Shown piece after piece: positions 18,673 to 25,318 of a DNA stretch of 64,000 nucleotides. The stretch covers positions 2,542,001 through 2,606,000 of the forward strand of contig NZ_CP155073.1 of assembly GCF_039621805.1 (NCBI RefSeq), read 5' to 3'. The position numbers and the translations under genes were made by a program. The stretch's first letter is position 1. Each line of letters starts with the position of its first letter. The notes under the pieces are model-generated. The model did no database searches. It was given only the letters and a program-made list of their open reading frames with translations, and was not told where the DNA came from. The stretch is from Paraburkholderia sp. PREW-6R (GTDB taxonomy: Bacteria > Pseudomonadota > Gammaproteobacteria > Burkholderiales > Burkholderiaceae).

Positions 18673-20363
18673 CACGCGGGCTCCCGGTAGGTGATCACGC
18701 CGGACGCGCATTCGTGGCCATTGGCACGATACGCGAACTGCACGCGACGGCGCGCGGCGTCGTGAGCGAGCGTGAGATCGAGCACCGCGCCGGGCGACAC
18801 CGGCGCCATGAACTTGAGCCGATCGATCGAGCTCACCGCGCGCACCCCCGGCACATGTTCGGCGGCAAGCCGCACCGCCCAGTCGACCTGCACCACGCCG
18901 GGCAGAATCGGCAGTCCCGGAAAATGGCCGGCGAAATGCGCGAGCGACGGCGGCACGCGCAGCTCGCAGTAGAGGGTGTCGCCGCTGCGTGCTTCGGCAA
19001 GCACTTCGACGCCTTCCACGCGCGGCTCGAAGGCCGCCGCCACCGCCGACACCGGCAGTTTGCCGCGCGCGTCGAAGGGCAACGCGGCGCGAAAGCGCCA
19101 GCGACGCGGCAGCACGACGACATCGAAATAATCGGCGAGATGACGGCGCAGCGTTTTTGCGAGCAGCACGCGGCCCTCGTCGCGCAGCGCCTCGCCGCCC
19201 GCTTCGCTTAGCGCTACCAGCGCGCCGATACGTTCGCGCGACACGCCCGCAAGCGGCACGATCGCGGCCTGCGCGACATACGGATGCAGCGCGAGGCGTG
19301 CTTCCAGTTCCGGGAGCGACACGCGTTTGCCGTCGAGTTTCAGCACGCGGTCGAGCCGGCCTTGCAAGCGGAAACGGCCCTGTTCGTCGAAGGCGATCCT
19401 GTCGTCGGTGCGATGCCAGCCGTCATGGTCGAGATGCGGCGAGCGCACGTTCAGCGCACCGTCTTCATCGCGCCTGACATCGACGCCGGCCACTGCCTGC
19501 CACGCATCGCCATGATCCTGACGACGCCACGCAATGCCGCCGGTTTCCGTGCTGCCATATATCTCCAGCGGCGCGGCGCCATACGCTGCCGCATAGGCCT
19601 GCGCGGCGTCCGGAGCAAGCGGGCCGCCCGACGAGAAAAACGCGCGTGGCGGCGGCGTCAACGCGGCAAAGCCCGGCAAGGACGGCCAGCGCGACAGTTG
19701 AGCGGGCGTCGACACGACGACCGCCGGGCCGCCATGCGCAAGCTGCGCCTGCAGATGCAGAGGTTCGATGCTGATCGCGCGATCGAACGCGCGCCCCGTC
19801 GCGAGCGGCCACAGCACGCGAAACAGCAGACCGTAGATGTGATGATGCGGCACGCTCGCCAGCACCGTGGCGTCGCCGATCAATCCGCCCCACTGTTTTT
19901 CGAGCGTGTGGACTTCGGCATTGAATTGCGCAAGCGTTTTGCGGATGGGCTTCGGACGACCGCTGCTGCCCGAGGTATAGAGCGTGAGCGGCGCGCGCGG
20001 ATCGATCGGGTGACCGGGTTGAATCGCCGGAGCGGCGTCGACGCGCGACGGCAGACCGGCGTCGTTCAGCACGACGTCGTACGCGTCGGCAAGATCGGCG
20101 AGATAGCCGGGTGTCGCGTTCGATGGAATCACCGGCTCCTTGCCGCATGCAAACACGGCGAAGAGCGCACAGGCAAAGTCGAACGGGTCGTCGATACACA
20201 GTGCATAACGCTGGGCGGAGTGCCTTTGCACGAACGCTGTCAGGGCCGACACGCGCGCGCGGAACGCCGCGCGATCGAGCAGCGTGGCGCCGTCGCGGCA
20301 AACAGGCGCGCTCAGTGCGAGGTCGGCCTGAACGGGTGACAGCAGATCATGCAATGCGATCAC
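18672..20363 (-). CDS. Acyl-CoA/ACP ligase fused to a 3-hydroxyacyl-ACP dehydratase (ApeH-ApeI fusion)
   Basis: 563 residues from a GTG at 20363 that forms a GTGA overlap with the apeG stop. Residues 1 to about 450 are an ANL-superfamily AMP ligase: LYTSGSSGRPKPIRK is the P-loop, EIYGSTETGGIAWR the A5 motif, and RLDRVLKLDGKRVSLPELE the hinge and C-lobe start. The last 100 or so residues are a FabA/FabZ-like hotdog with HFAGHFPGLPILPGVVQVDWA. In E. coli and Xenorhabdus these are separate proteins, ApeH (activates the aryl starter) and ApeI (dehydratase, partner of ApeP). No stop codon or frame change is seen at the junction. Confidence 0.88.
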   Translation of the reverse strand: MIALHDLLSPVQADLALSAPVCRDGATLLDRAAFRARVSALTAFVQRHSAQRYALCIDDPFDFACALFAVFACGKEPVIPSNATPGYLADLADAYDVVLNDAGLPSRVDAAPAIQPGHPIDPRAPLTLYTSGSSGRPKPIRKTLAQFNAEVHTLEKQWGGLIGDATVLASVPHHHIYGLLFRVLWPLATGRAFDRAISIEPLHLQAQLAHGGPAVVVSTPAQLSRWPSLPGFAALTPPPRAFFSSGGPLAPDAAQAYAAAYGAAPLEIYGSTETGGIAWRRQDHGDAWQAVAGVDVRRDEDGALNVRSPHLDHDGWHRTDDRIAFDEQGRFRLQGRLDRVLKLDGKRVSLPELEARLALHPYVAQAAIVPLAGVSRERIGALVALSEAGGEALRDEGRVLLAKTLRRHLADYFDVVVLPRRWRFRAALPFDARGKLPVSAVAAAFEPRVEGVEVLAEARSGDTLYCELRVPPSLAHFAGHFPGLPILPGVVQVDWAVRLAAEHVPGVRAVSSIDRLKFMAPVSPGAVLDLTLAHDAARRRVQFAYRANGHECASGVITYREPA

Positions 20364-21022
20364 GCGGCCTCCGAGCGCGCAGCACGCGGCAGCACCACCA
20401 GATAACGCCAGATCACCTCGCCTACGAGCAATACGCCGATGAGCCCGTAGGCAATCGCGCCGTTGTACAGCGACCAGGCCGGCCGGCTCCAGAAAAGTGC
20501 GGTATAGGCGGAAAACGTGCCGTTCAGCACGAAGAACCCGCACCACATCTGCGTCACGCGCCGCGTATGCGTGACCGCGGCCGGCGGCAGATCGGGATTG
20601 CCGAGCCGCGCGAATTTTTCGATCATCGACGGTCCGCGCACGAGCGTCGCGCCGAACGCGATCAGCAAGCCGAGATTCACGAGCGACGGATACAGATGCA
20701 GCAGCAACTCGCTATTGGTCAGCACCATGGCGACCGACGCGCCACTGAGCAAGCCGACCACCGCCCAGTCGATCGACGAAAGCCGGCGCAGCGACGTCGC
20801 CACCGGCCCGCTGCCGGCCCAGCGCTGCAGCCACAGAATCGCGAACAGCATGCCGCCGATATAGCGCGGCGTATCCCAGCGCCACGCGCAAAGAATCAGC
20901 GCGGGGTACGCGAGCTTGAGCAGGACCTGCAGCACCGGCTTCACCCGGTTGCCAGGCGCCTCGGGCAAGGTCGCGGCGGCGCGCTGCGCCGTCATGTGCG
21001 TTGGCGAGCGCACAGCCGGCAT
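20360..21022 (-). CDS. apeG: COG4648 polytopic membrane protein, ApeG-like
   Basis: 220 residues. After a polar N-terminus of about 25 residues come several hydrophobic segments (for example LAYPALILCAW, YIGGMLFAILW, WAVVGLLSGASVAMVL and AIAYGLIGVLLVGEVIW), consistent with 5-6 transmembrane helices. It belongs to the COG4648 inner-membrane family found in APE clusters, whose role is unknown. The ATG shares one base with the stop of the preceding carrier-protein gene; an internal Met at residue 10 is an alternative start. Confidence 0.82.
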   Translation of the reverse strand: MPAVRSPTHMTAQRAAATLPEAPGNRVKPVLQVLLKLAYPALILCAWRWDTPRYIGGMLFAILWLQRWAGSGPVATSLRRLSSIDWAVVGLLSGASVAMVLTNSELLLHLYPSLVNLGLLIAFGATLVRGPSMIEKFARLGNPDLPPAAVTHTRRVTQMWCGFFVLNGTFSAYTALFWSRPAWSLYNGAIAYGLIGVLLVGEVIWRYLVVLPRAARSEAA

Positions 21023-21273
21023 CAGCTTTGGGCGGCCAGCAGGGATTCGACGGCGTTGATCACGTCGCCGACGGTGCGCACCGACTTGAACTCGTCCGGC
21101 TTGATGCGGCGCCCCGTCATCTCCTGCAGCTTGATCGCGAGGTCGACCGCGTCGATGCTGTCGAGATCGAGGTCTTCGAACAGATTCGCCTGCGGCGTGA
21201 CGCGCTCTGCGTCGATCGCGAAGTTGTCTTTGAAAATGGCGCGGATGCGCTCAAGGATCTCTGCCTCGGACAC
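21022..21273 (-). CDS. apeF: Acyl carrier protein, ApeF-like
   Basis: 83 residues. The phosphopantetheine attachment site is DLDLDSIDAVDL with Ser39. A GGGGGAT-type site (AAGGGGGATTAAATC) precedes the start. Carries the growing polyene or its starter as a thioester. It is one of two adjacent carrier proteins; which one serves elongation cannot be decided from sequence alone. Confidence 0.92.
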   Translation of the reverse strand: MSEAEILERIRAIFKDNFAIDAERVTPQANLFEDLDLDSIDAVDLAIKLQEMTGRRIKPDEFKSVRTVGDVINAVESLLAAQS

Positions 21274-21276
21274 GAT

Positions 21277-21576
21277 TTAATCCCCCTTGTTACCTGTTTC
21301 GTTTCCGGCGTGCGCCGCTTCCCGCTGGCTCGCGACCAGCGCCGCAAGCGTGCTGATCGAGCGGAAATGTTCGCGCGTGCGCTCGTCGTTCGCCGCGATG
21401 GTCAGTTGGTATTGCTTGCGCAGCACGATGCCGATTTCGAGCGCATCGATCGAATCGAGACCGATGCCGTCGGTATCGAACAACGGGGCGTCGTCGTCGA
21501 TATCGGCCGGGCTCAGGTCTTCGAGATCGAGCGCTTCGATCAGAAGCTGTTTAATTTCCAGTTTTAAAGAATCCAT
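21277..21576 (-). CDS. apeE: Acyl carrier protein, ApeE-like
   Basis: 99 residues from the internal ATG at 21576, which overlaps the end of the acyltransferase gene by 26 bases. The attachment site is GIGLDSIDALEIG with Ser42. It is longer than its neighbour because of an additional polar C-terminal tail (REAAHAGNETGNKGD). Part of the type II polyketide-like machinery of the APE cluster. Confidence 0.9.
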   Translation of the reverse strand: MDSLKLEIKQLLIEALDLEDLSPADIDDDAPLFDTDGIGLDSIDALEIGIVLRKQYQLTIAANDERTREHFRSISTLAALVASQREAAHAGNETGNKGD

Positions 21577-22345
21577 AATCGAACAGGTGCTGGGTAATGT
21601 GGGCTTCAATGGCGCTCGTCACGCTGCGCGCCGCGAGAGCAGGTAGCGTGTCGTGCGGCGCGAGCGGCTCGACATCGAGCGGTTCGAGCACGTTCACGCG
21701 CATGCGGAAGGCGCGCGCCGGCACGTCGTACCAGCGCATCTGCTTCGTGAATGCGGGCGGATCGCAGTCCATCAGCACCGGAACGATCGGCGCGCCGACC
21801 TTCAGTGCCATGTGAGCAAAGCCGCGCGAAAAGGCGTGCAGCCGGTTCGGCGCGGGGCTACGCGTGCCTTCGGGAAAAATGATCATCGTGTAGCCGGCGG
21901 CAAGCTGATTCGCGCCGGCTTTGACCAGCTCTGAGGGGTCGGCATTGCTCACGTAATGCGCCGCGCGCACGATGCCCCAGAAACATGGATTGCTCCAATG
22001 CGCATTTTTCACGACGCAACATGCGTGCGGCGTCAGCGACAGCAGCACCATCACGTCGAGATACGTGGGGTGATTGGCCACCACGATCGCCGGGCCGCCC
22101 GTGCGCAACCGCTCGACGCCCGACGCTTCCACTTCCATCACGCCGATGCGTTGGAGCACCGCGACGAGAGCGCGAAAAAACCAGTGAATGACGCTCGTTA
22201 CCGCACGTTGCCGCGTTGCGCGGTGCGGCCACAGCCACGCGAGCGGAAATACCAGCCCCGAGAACAGCACACCGCACACGCCGAACACCACGAAGGCCAT
22301 GCCGGTTGCGCCGAAGCGCCACAGATAGTCAAGCCGCGCGGTCAT
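21551..22345 (-). CDS. apeD: Lysophospholipid-type acyltransferase (PlsC family), ApeD-like
   Basis: 264 residues from the ATG at 22345, which overlaps apeC by 17 bases; the 62 residues upstream in frame are Arg-rich shadow sequence. One or two N-terminal hydrophobic segments (GMAFVVFGVCGVLFSGLVF) anchor it to the inner membrane. The acyltransferase box is VVANHPTYLDVMV (H-x4-D) and the second box is IIFPEGTRS. Probably acylates the glycerol or sugar part of the APE anchor. Confidence 0.9.
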   Translation of the reverse strand: MTARLDYLWRFGATGMAFVVFGVCGVLFSGLVFPLAWLWPHRATRQRAVTSVIHWFFRALVAVLQRIGVMEVEASGVERLRTGGPAIVVANHPTYLDVMVLLSLTPHACCVVKNAHWSNPCFWGIVRAAHYVSNADPSELVKAGANQLAAGYTMIIFPEGTRSPAPNRLHAFSRGFAHMALKVGAPIVPVLMDCDPPAFTKQMRWYDVPARAFRMRVNVLEPLDVEPLAPHDTLPALAARSVTSAIEAHITQHLFDYGFFKTGN

Positions 22346-23048
22346 GCCAGCTCCATTGCCATGCGGCCTGCGTGCCGCGCCATTGCGCCGGCTTGCCCGT
22401 GTCGAGGCAATGTTGCAGCGCCTGGCTCTGGGTCGGGAAGCATGCTGCTGCAGCTGTTGCGCCAATGTCGCGCGTAAGCGGCAGCGGCTCCGGCGCGTCC
22501 GATACGGCGCATACCAGCTCGCCCGTGGCATGAACGCTGTCGATCAGAATAGCGACCGCGCCGCCCTGCACTTCGTCTTCGATTGTGCCGTAGGCCGGGT
22601 CGGCCGGTTCGTCCGCGTAGACCAGCAGCACGGGCGCGGCCGGCTGGCACGCGTGCTGCGCATGCGCCTCCAGCAGACCGTAACCGAGCGTTTGCGCGCC
22701 CGCCGAGATTGCGCTCGCCGCCGAACGGTCGCCCCGCGCCATGCCGAACACGCCGGTCATCGCATTCAGCACGGACAGACTGAACGCCGTGGGCGACACC
22801 GGCTCGGCCGCGCTGATGCTGCGCAAAATGTCGGTGGTGCGCCGCAGTTCGCCGTGGCGCGACGCAAACACGACGCGCGCCTCGTTCTGTGCGACGCAAT
22901 CGTGCGCAACCTTTAACGCAACCTTGGACAGCGTGCTCAGACGACGTCGCACGATCGGCTCGATGAAGCCAATGTCGGGTGCGGCGAATGCGGCAGCAGG
23001 CCAGCTAGACCAGCGAGCGACCGGAATGGTCCAGTGCAGATCGGGCAT
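22329..23048 (-). CDS. apeC: Cys-less ketosynthase-like protein (chain-length factor), ApeC-like
   Basis: 239 residues from the ATG at 23048; a TTG at 23111 would add 21 residues, and neither start has a strong ribosome site. It resembles the N-terminal half of a ketosynthase (PF13723 type): ARWSSWPAA near the start, FASRHGELRRTTDIL, and PTAFSLSVLNAMTGVFGM. The place of the catalytic Cys is occupied by a non-Cys residue (SAISAGAQTLGYG), as in chain-length factors. In studied APE systems it forms a heterodimer with ApeO. It is the first gene of the leftward operon. Confidence 0.85.
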   Translation of the reverse strand: MPDLHWTIPVARWSSWPAAAFAAPDIGFIEPIVRRRLSTLSKVALKVAHDCVAQNEARVVFASRHGELRRTTDILRSISAAEPVSPTAFSLSVLNAMTGVFGMARGDRSAASAISAGAQTLGYGLLEAHAQHACQPAAPVLLVYADEPADPAYGTIEDEVQGGAVAILIDSVHATGELVCAVSDAPEPLPLTRDIGATAAAACFPTQSQALQHCLDTGKPAQWRGTQAAWQWSWHDRAA

Positions 23049-23111
23049 ATCGGTGTTCGCGCGTAGAAGCGAGGAGAGACTGAAGCGTGCGACGGAGGAC
23101 ACCGCCGTCAA

Positions 23112-23520
23112 AGCGTGTACGCACCGCGCGGTCCGGCAATCTCCAACCGGACGGCAACCCGGTCTTGTAATAGAGGGTTCAGCGATTTAACGGCGGCTCG
23201 CCGCATTTATTTAGGCGAACGTGCCAGTTGTGCTGGTGGATCGCCCCGACCTCGTTATGGTCGGCGGAATCATACTTAATATTCTGAATTAAATCAGCCC
23301 TGAAAGAAGTATCTATCTGTAATCGATATTTCGAAGAGCACAACAGCCGTCAGCGCGGTGCCGCAACGGAGTTCGAGAGAATTCGGGTGTTGTGATTACC
23401 CGTCATTGCCGTCTTTCCCAGGAGGCACGCGCGATTCCCTGTGTTATTGACGGCCTGTTCCATCGGTTGATTACTTTCGGTTTGCTTTCCATTTACCTGT
23501 CTTAACCCGGAACATAGGGA
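23112..23520. other. Intergenic region upstream of the APE operon
   Basis: About 400 bases between apeC and the divergent manganese riboswitch promoter. The middle (about 23265-23345) is much richer in A+T than its surroundings and is a plausible promoter zone for the leftward APE operon, but I could not fix -35/-10 boxes with confidence. The minus-strand ORF here (23471-23749) has no coding character and overlaps the riboswitch. Confidence 0.5.
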
Positions 23521-23548
23521 TTGTGCGCAAAGCGGCCCCTGCTATACT
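23521..23548 (+). promoter_or_regulatory. Sigma70 promoter for the manganese riboswitch transcript
   Basis: TTGTGC (23521-23526) and TATACT (23543-23548) spaced by 16 bases, immediately ahead of the riboswitch. A start near 23555 would begin the RNA just before its first helix. Confidence 0.6.
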
Positions 23549-23552
23549 CCGT

Positions 23553-23702
23553 CCCTCATTGGGGAGTAGCCGCCTCGTGCGCACGTCCGCACCGCCTTCC
23601 TGGCGTGCGTCGAACCTGCGATTCGCGAGGGCGCCTGTCAACAGACCTGGCCGTGACGGCCATGGCAGCCGCAGCCTCTGGCCTGGCGAGACCGATGATC
23701 CA
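23553..23702 (+). ncRNA. yybP-ykoY (manganese) riboswitch
   Basis: The leader contains the family signature GGGGAGTAGCC at 23561-23571, a GC-rich hairpin, CTGTCAACA (about 23636-23644) and the 3' signature GGCGAGACC at 23685-23693, with the paired segments CCTGGCCG / CGGCCATGG between. This order matches the conserved yybP-ykoY core, which binds Mn2+ (Rfam family named from memory). It lies 75 bases upstream of a UPF0016 transporter, a usual target. Expected to raise expression of the transporter at high Mn2+. Confidence 0.85.
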
Positions 23703-23775
23703 CACGCGCCGCAACAGGGCCCGGCGTGTCGTGGGTCGTCGCTCGTCATATTCCGGCTCGGGGAATCAACACAAC

Positions 23776-24348
23776 GTGGATCACGCTTTTCTCATTTCGA
23801 CCGGAGCGGTCGCGCTCGCTGAAATCGGCGACAAAACGCAACTGCTCTCGCTCGTTCTGGCCGCCCGCTATCGCAAACCGCTTCCGATCATTCTCGGCGT
23901 GCTCGCTGCCACGCTCGTGAACCACGCCTGCGCCGGCGCGCTCGGTGCGTGGCTCGGATCGCTGCTCACGCCGACCATCATGCGCTGGGCGCTGGCGGCG
24001 TCGTTCATCGGCATGGGCTTGTGGATTCTCGTGCCTGACAAGCTCGACGACGAGGAAGCCAACACCAGCCGCACGCATTTTGGCGTGTTCGGCGCGACCG
24101 TCGTGACATTTTTCCTCGCCGAGATGGGCGACAAGACGCAGATTGCGACTGTCGCGCTCGCCGCTCGCTTTCACGATTTTTTCGGCGTGGTGGGCGGCAC
24201 GACGCTCGGCATGATGATCGCGAACGTACCGGCGATTCTGCTTGGCGACCGCTTCGCCCATAAGCTGCCGACGAAAATCGTGCACGGAATCGCCGCGGTC
24301 ATGTTCGTGATTCTCGGGTCGATGGCCCTCTTCGGGGTGGGCGTCTAG
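23776..24348 (+). CDS. Gdt1/TMEM165 (UPF0016) family divalent cation transporter, probable Mn2+ exporter
   Basis: 190 residues from a GTG at 23776; the longer in-frame reading would run through the riboswitch. It has the two family signatures ExGDKT: ALAEIGDKTQLL in the first helix and LAEMGDKTQIA in the fourth, and six predicted transmembrane helices in two repeats separated by an acidic loop (DKLDDEEANTS). The family exports Mn2+ or exchanges Ca2+/Mn2+ for protons. The riboswitch in front of it supports a manganese role. Confidence 0.9.
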   Translation: MDHAFLISTGAVALAEIGDKTQLLSLVLAARYRKPLPIILGVLAATLVNHACAGALGAWLGSLLTPTIMRWALAASFIGMGLWILVPDKLDDEEANTSRTHFGVFGATVVTFFLAEMGDKTQIATVALAARFHDFFGVVGGTTLGMMIANVPAILLGDRFAHKLPTKIVHGIAAVMFVILGSMALFGVGV

Positions 24349-24351
24349 CGA

Positions 24352-25047
24352 CTATTGCACCACCTTCGCATCCGACGCGGGCGCGGGCACCGCTGCGCCC
24401 GCCGCGGCCACCTCGTTCGGCGCGCCGCCCGCCTTGTCGAGCGGAATCTTCACGGTATGCACGACGCCATTGCCCAGCGGGAAATCGGCCAGCGCGCTAC
24501 GCGCGAGATACGGCATGGCCCGCACCAGCGACGACTCGCCGCCCGAATTGCGCGCGGTCACGTTATAGACCTCCTTGCCGGTGGCGCGCTCGGTGATCCG
24601 CACCCCTAGCAGGTGCGTGAAGACCGGATAGCTCTGGTTCACGTAACCGGCCGGGAACGGACCCCACGGACCCCACGGGTCGAACGGCCGGCCCCAGCCC
24701 CAGTAAGGCGACGGCCAGGGGTTGTAGTAGACCGGCTCGGACACCGTCACCATGTCGGAACGGATGCCGTAAGCAAGCCCGACCAGATAATGCGCCTGCG
24801 ACGACTCGACCTCGCGGAACGCATGCGCGGCGAGCTCGTTCGCCACGATGCGCTCGTAAGTGGAGAGTTCGAGATTGTTCTGCTGGCTGGCCGCGCGGGT
24901 GAACGCGTAGGTTCGGGTGGCGTCGTTGCCGCTCCAGTCGGAGAAGGCTGTCACCTGCGTCGTCACGTAGGTCGTGCAGCCTGACAGCAGCACGGTCAGC
25001 GTGGCCAGCAGCCATGCGGCGCGGCGGGTCATGCAGTCGAGTTTCAT
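24352..25047 (-). CDS. DUF4136-type lipoprotein
   Basis: 231 residues from the ATG at 25047 (GAGG upstream). Lipoprotein signal with hydrophobic core WLLATLTVLL and lipobox LSGC. The mature part fits the DUF4136 pattern: FSDWSG...RTYAF after the Cys, an ERIVANELAAHAF segment, and a Trp/Pro/Gly-rich stretch (PYWGWGRPFDPWGPWGPFP). The C-terminal 30 residues are Ala/Pro-rich. Function unknown; expected in the outer-membrane periplasmic leaflet. Converges on the transporter gene with only 3 bases between stops. Confidence 0.82.
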   Translation of the reverse strand: MKLDCMTRRAAWLLATLTVLLSGCTTYVTTQVTAFSDWSGNDATRTYAFTRAASQQNNLELSTYERIVANELAAHAFREVESSQAHYLVGLAYGIRSDMVTVSEPVYYNPWPSPYWGWGRPFDPWGPWGPFPAGYVNQSYPVFTHLLGVRITERATGKEVYNVTARNSGGESSLVRAMPYLARSALADFPLGNGVVHTVKIPLDKAGGAPNEVAAAGAAVPAPASDAKVVQ

Positions 25048-25318
25048 GGTCTGCCTCTTAGTCTTCCCTGTGTCTTCCATTATGCTTTTTGATAAGCGCT
25101 TCCGGTTGCCGCCTCTGTCGACGGCCGGGATCGCGCGCGGTCAAAGGCCGCCCCACCCCGGTTTTGCGCGCGTCGGCGCCCGATCATACGCTGACCCGAC
25201 GGGTCGGTAAAAGGTTCGACCCGCACGATCGGCCGAGGCTTTGTACAATGGCTCGACAAGCCCGGCTCGCGTGCCAGAAGCGCGCCCGCCGACACGAGTT
25301 CCATCACTACAGAACGCC

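Noticed and set aside
23471..23749. 92-codon minus-strand ORF
   Set aside because: Lies across the manganese riboswitch and its promoter; no protein motif.
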